Program-made: the position numbers and the translations under genes
Part shown: piece by piece, positions 35,816 to 44,336 of the stretch
Position numbering within the stretch: position 1 is the stretch's first letter
How the letters are laid out: each line of letters starts with the position of its first letter
The notes under the pieces: generated by a model
Database searches by the model: none
The model's input: only the letters and a program-made list of their open reading frames with translations
What the model was told of the DNA's origin: nothing
Assembly (NCBI GenBank): GCA_007750655.1
Contig: CP036290.1
Coordinates: 3,224,001 to 3,288,000, forward strand
Direction: 5' to 3'
DNA from: Rohdeia mirabilis
GTDB taxonomy: Bacteria > Planctomycetota > UBA1135 > GCA-002686595
Length of the DNA: 64,000 nucleotides

Positions 35816-37687
35816 TCAACGCGCTTCCCGCCGGTCGACGATCGGGACCTCGAGCTGGGTCGGACGCAGGCAGCGCTGGTCGTCGCAGACCTGGAAGGCG
35901 ATCGAGATCGAACCCAGGTCGGCCGTGCTCTCCGAGGAGTCGACGTTCACGGCGCGCGTGAACTCGACGCGGTGCTCCCAGACCGTGATGCCGGGCGTGC
36001 CCGGGTACGGCGCGGAACGCGGGCGCGTCCACGCCCCGCGTGCCGAGAGCGGACCCGCGAGGTCGCCGTCGATCGAGAGCACCGTGTAGGGAGCGCTGGG
36101 CGGAACTCGGTCGTAGAGGTGCCAACCGGGAGCGAGGCGCACGCGCAGCACGAGCTGCGGGCCGTCGTCCCCGTCCACCAGACTGGCGGCGAAGCTCACC
36201 TTGTCGTTGCCGGGGTCGGGCGGCTCGATCGCACCGGGCGGCAGAGGCTCGACGAAGAAGCGGTAGCCCCCGACGTCGCTGAAGAACAAGCGCTCCTCGA
36301 CCTGATCGAGCCACGCGGTCCACTCGTCGCGGGTGCCGAGGGCCTGACCCGTGTAGCGCGCCAGGAAGACCAGTGCGCGGGCCGACTGCTCGTCGATCTC
36401 GTCGTCCGTCTCGTCCGCGTCCACGATCAGATCGATCGCGTCGTACAACGAGTCCACCTCGCGGTTCGACAGTCCGAGCGCGAGCGCGTTCGGGTCGACG
36501 TCGAAGCGGTAGTCGTCGGCGTTCCAGACCAGGTACTCGAGGTGCTCCTCGTACCACCGAGCGTGCGCATCGACGTCGGTGCCGAAGAGCTCGAAACGCT
36601 CGTCGCCATGGTAGCGCCGCAGCCGCTCCTCGGCGAAGGCCTCGAAGGACTGCTTCTTGCGCGGGACGCCCTCGAGGCGCTGCCGCTCGTCGTCGTCGAG
36701 CTCGCGCGTGGCCGCTTCGGCGCGCAGGGCCTCGAGCTCCGCGTTCTGTTCGTCGATCCACTCGTTCATCGAGTCCCAGCTGGTCCGGATCGCGCGCGAG
36801 AACGACAGCACGCCCTCGACGCCGTCCCGCGACCGCGCGACGTTGCGCACCAGCGGGCGCTGGCCGTCGAACCCGGCCGTCCAGACGACGGTGTTGACGA
36901 AGGCGTTGCGCGCGTCGGGCGTCAGACGATCGGGACGCGCGTGGAAGCCCCACAGGGTCAGATTCCCGTGGCGGCCGATCGCGACCGAGCGCGGCCCCTT
37001 CATGTTCAATCCGCCGCTGACGATCTCGGCGTCGGGCGAGTCGAGGAAGCCCTCGGGGGTGGCGACGATGCCGGGCTCGACGCGCTCGCCGTTCTCGTCG
37101 CGTCCATCCGAGAAGCCGCGCGTCTGCACGCGCCAGGTCTGCATGGTCGGGCCGAGTTCGGCGCCGCCGGGCCACGAGCGGTAGCCCTCCGGCGTCGGCG
37201 TCTCGTCGTAGGTGATCTGGACCGGCAGCGGTCCCTGGAAGATGGCGTGGTTCGCGCGCAACCCGTGCGCGGAGTGGTCGAGGCACATTCACAACCAGTC
37301 GAGCTTGCTCTCGAAGCGCTCGGCCACGATCACGCCACCGGCACCGATCAGGACCGTCGCGCGGTCGTAGTCGTCGGCCAGTTCGGGGCGGCGCGGCAGG
37401 CCGATCGAACGCTCGGTCGGTCGCACGTCCGCGTCCAGCACCACCACGTCGAAGCCGTCGGCGGCGGCGCCTGTGAAGCCCGAGTAGTCGGTGAACTCGA
37501 CGGCGGCGAAGTGCTCGCCGAGCAGGGCCATGAACTGGCGCGAGCGTTCGCAGTCGGGACTGCCGGCGTAGAGGACGCGCTGGGGCAGGACTTCTCGGGG
37601 CGCGTCCTGACGGCCCGCGGGCGACGCGAGCGAGCCGGGGATCACGGCGAAGGACGCGAAGGCGATCGAGAGCAGCATGGGGAGCAT
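35816..37687 (-). CDS. Putative selenoprotein: secreted redox protein with Sec-Met-Cys motif and DsbD-N-like domain
   Basis: One reading frame of 624 codons with a single in-frame UGA at codon 133 (37291-37289). Upstream are a signal peptide (residues 1-~25) and a thioredoxin-like region with Cys46 in YAGSPDCERS. The frame reads KLDWL, UGA, MCLDHSAHGL with no gap, so decoding UGA as selenocysteine gives Sec133-Met-Cys135. The C-terminal ~120 residues resemble the DsbD N-terminal domain (WHLYD, EHRVEFT, then FQVCDDQRC with Cys601 and Cys606). A SECIS-like hairpin follows the UGA and selB is in the window. As two genes, the second would lack a signal and begin at the base after the stop. ATG 37678 is an alternative start, 8 nt after a TAGCAT box. 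Confidence 0.75.
37255..37291 (-). promoter_or_regulatory. Candidate bacterial SECIS element
   Basis: Counting the U of UGA (37291) as 1, bases 21-26 (CGCGCA) pair perfectly with 32-37 (UGCGCG) around a 5-nt loop CGGGU. Loop distance (23 nt after the UGA) and a G in the first two loop positions match the known bacterial SECIS layout read by SelB. Confidence 0.55.
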
Positions 37688-37691
37688 GCTA
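37686..37691 (-). promoter_or_regulatory. -10-like box TAGCAT overlapping the first ATG of the selenoprotein gene
   Basis: TAGCAT ends 8 nt before the ATG at 37678, the leaderless geometry seen elsewhere. If used, the ATG at 37687 would not be transcribed. Confidence 0.35.
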
Positions 37692-37717
37692 CTCGGGCGG
37701 GCCGAGGCCCTGTGGCG

Positions 37718-38698
37718 TCAGTCGGCGAGGAGCGGGGCCAGCGCGCCGATCACGGCATCGAGCGCCAGCGGATCGATCGCGACGACGACCTCGCCCGGCA
37801 GGCCCGTCGAACGCGCGAACAGGCGCTCGCCGTCGCTGGCCCCGATCGTGACGACCAGGTCCGTCCGCCCGCTCCCGTCCGGGTTGCCCGAGCGGACCGT
37901 GAAGACCGCGGTCGGGTCGTCGAGTCCGTGTTCCGGCGCCGGCGCTGCCGCCACCACGTCGACGAGCCGCAGGCGCGAGAGCTCCTGCAGCGTGCGCGTC
38001 AGCGGCGTGACGGCGATCGTGTTGGCGGCGCCAGGGTCCGCGACACCGGAGTCCGTGCGCCGCCAGATCCCGTCGTCGCCGCGCTCGAACCGGCGGCGAA
38101 CGGGACCGTCCTCGGTGCGCAGCTCGACCTCGAGGGCCGCGGGGTCGAACCGCCCCGCCACGCCGTCGAAGTCGGGTGCGAGGCGACCGTCCCACCACTG
38201 CGAAGGTTCCGCCGGGAGCACGGGCAAGGTCACCGATCGGTAGACCGCTTCCTCACCGAGCCGGGCGAGGAACGAGCCGCCACCCGGCGGGCGACGGGAG
38301 ATCGACTGCTCGAAGCCCACGAGCTCGACCCCGCCCGCGTCGAAGAGGCGCACGGACACGGTCTCGTCGAAGTCGAAGCCGTCGCGCGTCGAGCCCGCCT
38401 GGTCCGCGCGCGACAGATTGGCGATCTGCTCGAGCACGTTGCGTTCGACGCGACCGGCCGCGACGGCGAAGCCGAACAGGCCGTCGATGGTCCAGCGTTC
38501 GGCGGCGTCGGGCTCCGCGCGCAGCACGAGACGCTCGTCCCCGCGCGCGACTTCGATCGAACGCACGCGCGCCGTGTCGAGCCCTTCGAACACGGGACCG
38601 GATCCGAGGCGCGTCGGCCCGGGCGAGTCGAACACGACGCCGAGCGCGACGACGATGACGATGGCCACGAGGAGGGCGATGTTCACGCGGTCCTTCAT
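37718..38698 (-). CDS. DUF4340-domain protein of a GldA/GldG-type ABC system
   Basis: 326 residues with one N-terminal membrane anchor (residues 6-25) and an extracytoplasmic part of beta-rich DUF4340 type (RVRSIEVARGDERLVLRAE, RWTIDGLFGFAVAAGRVE, ending IDPLALDAVIGAL). DUF4340 proteins regularly accompany GldA/GldF/GldG-like ABC systems, as here. No biochemical role is known. Its ATG shares ATGA with the stop of the GldG-like gene, so it is the fourth gene of a coupled operon. Confidence 0.82.
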   Translation of the reverse strand: MKDRVNIALLVAIVIVVALGVVFDSPGPTRLGSGPVFEGLDTARVRSIEVARGDERLVLRAEPDAAERWTIDGLFGFAVAAGRVERNVLEQIANLSRADQAGSTRDGFDFDETVSVRLFDAGGVELVGFEQSISRRPPGGGSFLARLGEEAVYRSVTLPVLPAEPSQWWDGRLAPDFDGVAGRFDPAALEVELRTEDGPVRRRFERGDDGIWRRTDSGVADPGAANTIAVTPLTRTLQELSRLRLVDVVAAAPAPEHGLDDPTAVFTVRSGNPDGSGRTDLVVTIGASDGERLFARSTGLPGEVVVAIDPLALDAVIGALAPLLAD

Positions 38699-40593
38699 CG
38701 CGCTCCTCCAGCCGCGTCGGCGTCGTGCGCGGTCGTGCGCGTCGAATCGGCGCCTTCGGGTCGGTTCGGCACCAACGTGCTGGAGCGGCGGCGCGCGAAC
38801 GCCAGTGCGGCGATCAGACCCACCAGCGCGAGCGAGCCGAGCGCGGCGTAGAGCGTGTGCAGCGACCGTTCGCGCGCGGCCTCACGGCGCGCCTGTTCGG
38901 CGCGCCGCGTCATGCCGGTCGGTCCTTCGGCCTCCACCACACCGGCGGCTTCGAGCGCGCGCGCTTCGAAGTCGACCAGTCGTCGGTCCTTCGGGACGCG
39001 TGCACGGAGCGCCACCAACTCGTCGCTCTGCACCAACCAGTCGACCACGTTGTCCAGGAACGTGGCCGAGTTCTGCCCGATGATCGAAAGGCCCTCGGGT
39101 CCCGCCACGACCTCGTCGCGCGCCCAGTCCGCGTCCCCCACGACCGCCACGCGCGTCGCGACCGCGTCCTCGGTGCGCCGCGCACGCTCGGTGCCCGGCA
39201 CGGGCTCGCCGGTCGCCGGATCGTCGGCCGGCGGACCGTTCGCGCCGTCGTCGAGCGCGGGGAATCGCCCTTCGAGAGTGACGACCAGATCGTGGCGCGC
39301 GGCCGGATCGCGGCTGGCGATGAGCTGGCGCGTCGTGGCCTCCACGGTCGCCGCGTCGGGCCGGATGTCGCGCTGCAGCGGAATCACCCAGGAGTTCTCG
39401 GACGACTCGGCCAACGTGCGTCGCACCACGGCGGTCGGCACGTCGCCGGACTCGAGCGGGTGTGCCCAACGCAGGAGCAGCACGCCGAGACGCGCGGTGA
39501 CCGGCGACTCGGTGTCGAAGCGACTGCCCTCGGGCGGGCCGCCCGCACCTTGGACGTAGTTCCACAGGGGGTAGTCGATGGCCGTGGCGCCACCGCCGAC
39601 CGAGGACCGGGTCTCGACCTTGTAGGAGGACGTTCGATCCCAGAGGACGCGCGGCGACGACGGTGCGCCCCAGGCCTCGAGCAGCGGTTCGAGTCCGGTG
39701 TCGTAGGCCTCGACGCGGCGCGCCTCGACCAGCGCGCGACTGCGGTCGGCCAGGAGCAACAGCCCCTTGCCCGAGCGCACGAACTCCTCGATCTCGAAGG
39801 CGGCGCGGGGCCCCAGGTCGCGCGGCGCGAGCACGCACAACGCGTCGAGGTCGGCGGGCACGCGCACGCCGTTCGCGAGGCCGTACACGTCGACCACTTC
39901 GAAGCGCGTCGACAGGTGCGCGCGCAAGAGCGTGAAGTCCTGGTCGGGACGGGTGCTCGGTCCGTCGTTCGACCCGTCCTCGGCGGGAACCGGGACGCGT
40001 CCGACGTACCACCCGATGCGTGCGGGACGTCCGCGGACGAGGCGCGCGATCGAGCTGGCCACGTCGTACTCGAGCGTGACCGGGTGCAGGAACGGCAGGA
40101 CCTGCTCGGCTCCGCGGTAGCGCAGGACCGCCCCGAAGTAGACGTCCTGTTCGACGCGACTCGTGCCGGCCTGCTCCTGCAGCGACACCGGCCGGATGCG
40201 CAGGCGCTCGGCGCGCAGTCGGTCGGGGTACGAGCTGCTCGGGTCGGACAACACCACTCGCGCGCGCGGTCCGGCCAGGTCCTCGAACTCGTCGAACGCG
40301 TCGAGCAGGCGCCGGCGGTGCAACTGGGCGACCGCGTGCTCGGGCTCGCCGGTGATGAACAACTCGACGGACAGAAGGTCGTCGAGTTGGTCGAGCACGC
40401 GCTCGGTGGTCGCGCTCCATCCGGAGAGCCCGTCCTCGGAGAGATCGGTGCGCGCGGACAGGTGCCGGTCGGCGAAGCGCGCGAGCGCCACGAACAGGAC
40501 CGCGGCGAGGAGCGCCGTGAGTGCCGCGACGCGCAGGGTCGGCGGTCCGCCCGCGGTGCGCTGCGGCGGCGTGTCCCGGTTGCGATCAACCAC
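38695..40593 (-). CDS. GldG-like ABC system auxiliary membrane protein
   Basis: 632 residues. An N-terminal membrane helix (~22-40) is followed by a large outer domain of the IFT52/GldG type: DLSEDGLSGWSATTERVLDQL, VELFITGEPEH, the conserved FVRSGKGLLLLADRS (~310), and a C-terminal helix (residues ~590-610) before a short tail. In Bacteroidota GldG works with GldA and GldF in gliding; in other phyla the same trio is of unknown function. Start GTG 40593 overlaps the permease by 8 nt. Confidence 0.8.
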   Translation of the reverse strand: MVDRNRDTPPQRTAGGPPTLRVAALTALLAAVLFVALARFADRHLSARTDLSEDGLSGWSATTERVLDQLDDLLSVELFITGEPEHAVAQLHRRRLLDAFDEFEDLAGPRARVVLSDPSSSYPDRLRAERLRIRPVSLQEQAGTSRVEQDVYFGAVLRYRGAEQVLPFLHPVTLEYDVASSIARLVRGRPARIGWYVGRVPVPAEDGSNDGPSTRPDQDFTLLRAHLSTRFEVVDVYGLANGVRVPADLDALCVLAPRDLGPRAAFEIEEFVRSGKGLLLLADRSRALVEARRVEAYDTGLEPLLEAWGAPSSPRVLWDRTSSYKVETRSSVGGGATAIDYPLWNYVQGAGGPPEGSRFDTESPVTARLGVLLLRWAHPLESGDVPTAVVRRTLAESSENSWVIPLQRDIRPDAATVEATTRQLIASRDPAARHDLVVTLEGRFPALDDGANGPPADDPATGEPVPGTERARRTEDAVATRVAVVGDADWARDEVVAGPEGLSIIGQNSATFLDNVVDWLVQSDELVALRARVPKDRRLVDFEARALEAAGVVEAEGPTGMTRRAEQARREAARERSLHTLYAALGSLALVGLIAALAFARRRSSTLVPNRPEGADSTRTTAHDADAAGGAR

Positions 40594-41344
40594 GGCGTCG
40601 CGCCTCCACCATGCGCCAGTTGACGAGCAGCGCCAGAGCGACGAGCGCGCCGTAGTAGACGAGATCCGCCGTGTCGAACACGCCGCGCGCCGCACTGTCG
40701 AGGAAGTGCGCCTGGGGACTGACGAGGTAGAACCACTCGGCCAGTTCGCCCGGCACGACGCGCAGGAAGAGCGCGATGCTCCACATCCCGGTCAGGAGCA
40801 GAGCGGCCACGAGGAACGCGACCAGTTGCTCGCGCGCCGCGGCCGAGACCACCAGGCCGACGGCCACGCAGCCGGCGCCGAGCAGTGCCGCGCCGAGTGC
40901 GCCGCTCGCAGCCACGCCCCAGTCGAGCGGACCGAGCGAGGCGACGACCAACGTGGCGGGCAGCGCGCCGACGACCGCCGCGGTCATCAGGAGCAGCCAG
41001 GACGCGAGGAACTTGCCGAGCACGACCTGCCAACTGGCGATCGGCCACGTCAGCAGCAACTCCTCGGTCCCGGCGCGGCGCTCTTCGGCCCACGAACCCA
41101 TCGTGAACGCGGGCGCGAGCACGGCGAACAGTGGCGGTAGCCAGGCGAACAGCACCTGCAGACTGGCGACGCGTCCCTCCCACAGTCCGGGGAAACGCAG
41201 GTCGCCGATCGGATAGCCGGCGAAGAAGAACAGACCCTGCAGCGCGATCGCGAACGCGCCCGCGGCGACCCAGGCGCTGGGTGCGTCGATCGCAGCTCCG
41301 AGCTCGCGCCGCGCGACGGCCGAGACCTTGGCGACGGCGGTCAT
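40586..41344 (-). CDS. ABC-2 type permease (GldF-like)
   Basis: 252 residues with six hydrophobic segments, as in ABC-2/GldF permeases. WAEERRAGTEELLLTWPI (~residue 89) is the typical coupling region that docks on the ATPase, and GELAEWFYLVSPQAHFL lies before the last helix. Its ATG overlaps the ATPase stop as ATGA. Transports an unknown substrate with the ATPase upstream. Confidence 0.85.
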   Translation of the reverse strand: MTAVAKVSAVARRELGAAIDAPSAWVAAGAFAIALQGLFFFAGYPIGDLRFPGLWEGRVASLQVLFAWLPPLFAVLAPAFTMGSWAEERRAGTEELLLTWPIASWQVVLGKFLASWLLLMTAAVVGALPATLVVASLGPLDWGVAASGALGAALLGAGCVAVGLVVSAAAREQLVAFLVAALLLTGMWSIALFLRVVPGELAEWFYLVSPQAHFLDSAARGVFDTADLVYYGALVALALLVNWRMVEARRRG

Positions 41345-42303
41345 ACGGGGCCTCCGGCTTCGACCGCGTCGAAACGACCGTCGCGACCGCCGGTGTGGGC
41401 GGCGAAGACCTGTTCGAGCGTCGGCGCTTCGTGGCGGAGCTCGACCAGTTCGAGTCCACGCTCGCGGACGAGGTCGAGCACGCGCGTCGCGAGGCCGTCG
41501 GGGTCGTCGGTCCGAAGGCGCAGGGCGGCGCCGTTCGTGACCGGCACGTCGCTCACGTCGAACGCGCCTTCGAGCGCGTCGAACGAACCGCGCGCGGAGC
41601 CGAGGCTCGCCGTGAAACGCACGAACAACGCGCTCGTGCGCGCCGCGGCCAACGCGTGCGGTGCACCGTCCGCGACGAGTCGTCCGCCGGAGAGGATCAG
41701 GACGCGCGGGCACAGTTCGCTGACCTCGCCCAGGACGTGCGTCGAGAGCAGCACGGTCTTGGTCCGGCCCAGTTCGCGGATCAGCTCGCGGATGCGGACG
41801 ACCTCGTTGGGATCGAGTCCGGACGTGGGTTCGTCGAGCACCAGAACGTCGGGATCGGCGAGCAGCGCCTGGGCCAGTCCGACGCGCTGGCGATAGCCCT
41901 TCGACAGTTGGTCGATGCGGCGGTCCAGGTAGCCGAGAAGGTCCGCCGCCGCGACCGCGCGCGCGAGAGCCGCACGACGCTCGCTGCGACCGAGACCCTT
42001 GGCGCGGGCCGCGAAGTCCAGGAAGCGGTCGACGCGCATCGCGCGGTACAGGGGCGTGCTCTCGGGCAGGTAGCCCACGCGCGCCCGCGCCAGCGGCCCC
42101 TGTTCGGGCAGCTTCGCGCCGGCGACCTCGACCTCGCCCGCGTCGGCGACCAGGTAGCCGCACAGGACCTTCATCGTGGTCGACTTGCCGGCGCCGTTCG
42201 GGCCCAGGAAGCCGACGACCTCGCCACGCTCGATCTCGAAGCTGACGTCCTGCACGGCGCGGAAGCTGCCGTAGGACTTGGAGAGGCGGTGGACGCGGAT
42301 CAT
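41341..42303 (-). CDS. ABC transporter ATP-binding protein (GldA-like)
   Basis: 320 residues. Walker A is GPNGAGKST (~residue 36), the Q-loop region is VGYLPESTPLY, the signature is LSKGYRQRVGLAQAL (~135), Walker B is VLVLDEPTSGLDP (~158) and the switch His is in LSTHVL. The C-terminal ~100 residues form the extra domain common in ABC-2 exporter ATPases. First gene of the operon ATPase, permease, GldG-like, DUF4340. A TAGATT box (42355-42350) lies 47 nt upstream. Confidence 0.9.
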   Translation of the reverse strand: MIRVHRLSKSYGSFRAVQDVSFEIERGEVVGFLGPNGAGKSTTMKVLCGYLVADAGEVEVAGAKLPEQGPLARARVGYLPESTPLYRAMRVDRFLDFAARAKGLGRSERRAALARAVAAADLLGYLDRRIDQLSKGYRQRVGLAQALLADPDVLVLDEPTSGLDPNEVVRIRELIRELGRTKTVLLSTHVLGEVSELCPRVLILSGGRLVADGAPHALAAARTSALFVRFTASLGSARGSFDALEGAFDVSDVPVTNGAALRLRTDDPDGLATRVLDLVRERGLELVELRHEAPTLEQVFAAHTGGRDGRFDAVEAGGPV

Positions 42304-42349
42304 CGGGGGCGGGCGGCGCGGAGGGTGTCCCTAGCCGCGCGGGGCGAGG

Positions 42350-42355
42350 AATCTA
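42350..42355 (-). promoter_or_regulatory. -10-like box TAGATT for the ABC operon
   Basis: Minus-strand TAGATT after the rho hairpin and about 47 nt before the ATPase start; predicted leader about 40 nt. Confidence 0.35.
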
Positions 42356-42405
42356 CCGCGCGAGCCCCGGCACTTCGAGCTGCGAGTGCTGCGCCGTGGC
42401 CGTTC

Positions 42406-42431
42406 GACCCGCGCGCGTCCGTGCGCGGGTC
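42406..42431 (-). terminator. Hairpin downstream of rho
   Basis: 42406-42414 pairs perfectly with 42423-42431 (9 bp, 8-nt loop), about 70 nt after the rho stop. No T tract. Confidence 0.5.
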
Positions 42432-42497
42432 GCGATCCAGCTCCGCGGTCCGTCGGGACTGCGGTCGTAGCCCTGGCTCTGCGCGGCGACGCCGCCC

Positions 42498-44336
42498 TCA
42501 GGCTTCCGGATCGACGTCGAAACGCTTCAGGAAGTCGTCGTTGCGCTCCACGTCGTCGAGCTTGGTCGTGAGCAGATCCATGGCCTCGGCGAAGTGCATC
42601 CGAGCCAGGACGCGGCGCAGGGTCTGGACCCGGCGCAGACGCGTGGACGAGAACAGCTTCTCCTCCTTGCGCGTGCCCGAGCGCTCCACGTCGATGGCCG
42701 GGAAGATCCGGCGATCGGCGAGCTTGCGCGACAGGACGAGCTCCATGTTGCCGGTGCCCTTGAACTCCTCGAAGATCACCTGGTCCATGCGACTGCCGGT
42801 CTCGATCAGCGCGGTGCCCAGGATCGTGAGGCTGCCGGCGGTCTCGGTGTTGCGCGCCGCTCCGAAGAACTGCTTCGGACGCTCCATCGCCTTCGCGTCG
42901 AGACCGCCGGACATGGTCTTGCCCGAGTCGCCCTTGACGTGGTTGTAGGCGCGCGCGAGGCGCGTCAACGAGTCGAGCACGACGATCACGTCCTCGCCCA
43001 GCTCGACCAGACGCATGGCGCGCTTCCACACCACTTCGGCGATGTCTACGTGGTCGCGCGGCATCTCGTCGTTCGTGCTGACGAAGACGTCGCCCTTCAC
43101 CGAGCGCTTCCAGTCGGTGGCTTCCTCCGGACGCTCGTCCACGAGCAGCACCATCAGTCGCACGTCCGGGTAGTGGTCCTCGATGGCCTTCGCGAAGGTC
43201 TTCATGAGGACCGTCTTGCCGGAACGCGGCGGCGCCACGATCAGGCCGCGCTGACCTCGACCGACCGGACAGATCAAGTCGATCACGCGCATCGTCGTGT
43301 CGTTCGTGAGGTCCCCCACCTCGTACTGGAAGTCGGGGTCGATCGACGTGAGCTTCTTGAACTCGGGCACCTTGCGGCGCTTCGCAGGCTCCTCACCGTC
43401 GACTTCGAGCAGCTCGGTGATGTCCCACTTGTGCTTGCCCATGCCTTTGCCGTAGCGGCACTTGATGAGCATGCCCTCGCGCAGGTCGTGCTTGGTGATC
43501 CACTTGGGACCCACGTGCACGTCGTTGGTGCGATCGGCGAGCCAGTGGCGTTCGGCGATGCGCAGCTTTCCGTGTCCACCCTTGTCGGTGATCAGGATGC
43601 CTTCGAGTTCGCCGCCGCGCGTATCGACCTCGCGCTGCTTGCCGCCGCCCTGACCCTTCGGGACGAAGGCCTTCTTCGGCGGGGCGCCCTGCTTGAACGA
43701 TCCCTTCTGGCCCTGACCTTGGACGTGGGCCTTCTTCGGACCGGCGTTCTTGTACTGCCCCTTGCCGCCGCGTCGTCCGGTCTTCTGGTAGCCACCGCCG
43801 TCGTTCTGGCCACGTTCGGCATCGCCGTCGCGCGAGGCACCCCGTTCGGCACCGTCGGTCGCGGGTGCTCCACCGTCGCCACCACCGCCCTGGGAGCGGC
43901 GGCGACGTCGCCTCGAGCGCGGTCCCGTCCAACCGTCGTCGCCCTCGGAGCGCGCGCTCTCGCCCAGCTCCGATCGGTCGTCGGAGACCTTCGACTTCGA
44001 CCCTTTGGGCGCCTGACCGTTCGAACCGGACCCCTTCGGCGCGGCGCCCGAGGAGGCGGAATCGCCGCTCTCCTCGGGACCGTCGCCCTCGTCGTCCCCG
44101 GGGCGGCGGCGGCGGCGTCCACCGCGGCGCCCTCCCCCGCGACGCTTGGCCGGCTTGCGCCAGTCCTTGGACGAGGGATCGGAGTCGCCGCCGCCCGACG
44201 CAGCGGGAGCGGGCGCGTCGGAGGCCCCGGCCGCGCCCTGGGAGCGACGCCGGGTGGACGACTTGGACGAGGGGGCGATGGCTCCGAACGGAGCCGTGTC
44301 GGTGCCCGATTGGCTGTTGGGTCGATCAGCTTCCAC
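42498..44336 (-). CDS. rho: Transcription termination factor Rho with long low-complexity N-terminal region
   Basis: Rho is the hexameric RNA helicase that ends transcription. The catalytic part is standard: primary RNA-binding domain with ILITDKGGHGKLR, Walker A APPRSGKT (~residues 368-375), Walker B VIVVLDSLTRLARAYN, the Q-loop GDSGKTMSGGLD and the R-loop KGTGNMELVL. The first ~235 residues are an insert rich in Gly, Arg, Lys, Asp and Ser, with Arg-Gly-rich and Lys-Gly-Gln blocks, absent from E. coli Rho (419 residues). Start GTG 44336 has GGGAAAG upstream as a likely ribosome site; the frame is open further up but is noise. Confidence 0.93.
   Translation of the reverse strand: MEADRPNSQSGTDTAPFGAIAPSSKSSTRRRSQGAAGASDAPAPAASGGGDSDPSSKDWRKPAKRRGGGRRGGRRRRRPGDDEGDGPEESGDSASSGAAPKGSGSNGQAPKGSKSKVSDDRSELGESARSEGDDGWTGPRSRRRRRRSQGGGGDGGAPATDGAERGASRDGDAERGQNDGGGYQKTGRRGGKGQYKNAGPKKAHVQGQGQKGSFKQGAPPKKAFVPKGQGGGKQREVDTRGGELEGILITDKGGHGKLRIAERHWLADRTNDVHVGPKWITKHDLREGMLIKCRYGKGMGKHKWDITELLEVDGEEPAKRRKVPEFKKLTSIDPDFQYEVGDLTNDTTMRVIDLICPVGRGQRGLIVAPPRSGKTVLMKTFAKAIEDHYPDVRLMVLLVDERPEEATDWKRSVKGDVFVSTNDEMPRDHVDIAEVVWKRAMRLVELGEDVIVVLDSLTRLARAYNHVKGDSGKTMSGGLDAKAMERPKQFFGAARNTETAGSLTILGTALIETGSRMDQVIFEEFKGTGNMELVLSRKLADRRIFPAIDVERSGTRKEEKLFSSTRLRRVQTLRRVLARMHFAEAMDLLTTKLDDVERNDDFLKRFDVDPEA

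Noticed and set aside
35816..37288. Stand-alone 490-residue protein starting right after the TGA
   Set aside because: It would need to start at the base after the upstream stop, without ribosome site or signal peptide, while its C-terminal domain belongs to exported proteins. Reading through the UGA explains all of this better.
37289..37291. Simple nonsense mutation or sequencing error
   Set aside because: Both halves keep intact coding quality, the hairpin sits at the right distance, and selB is present. Still possible, so confidence is kept below 0.8.
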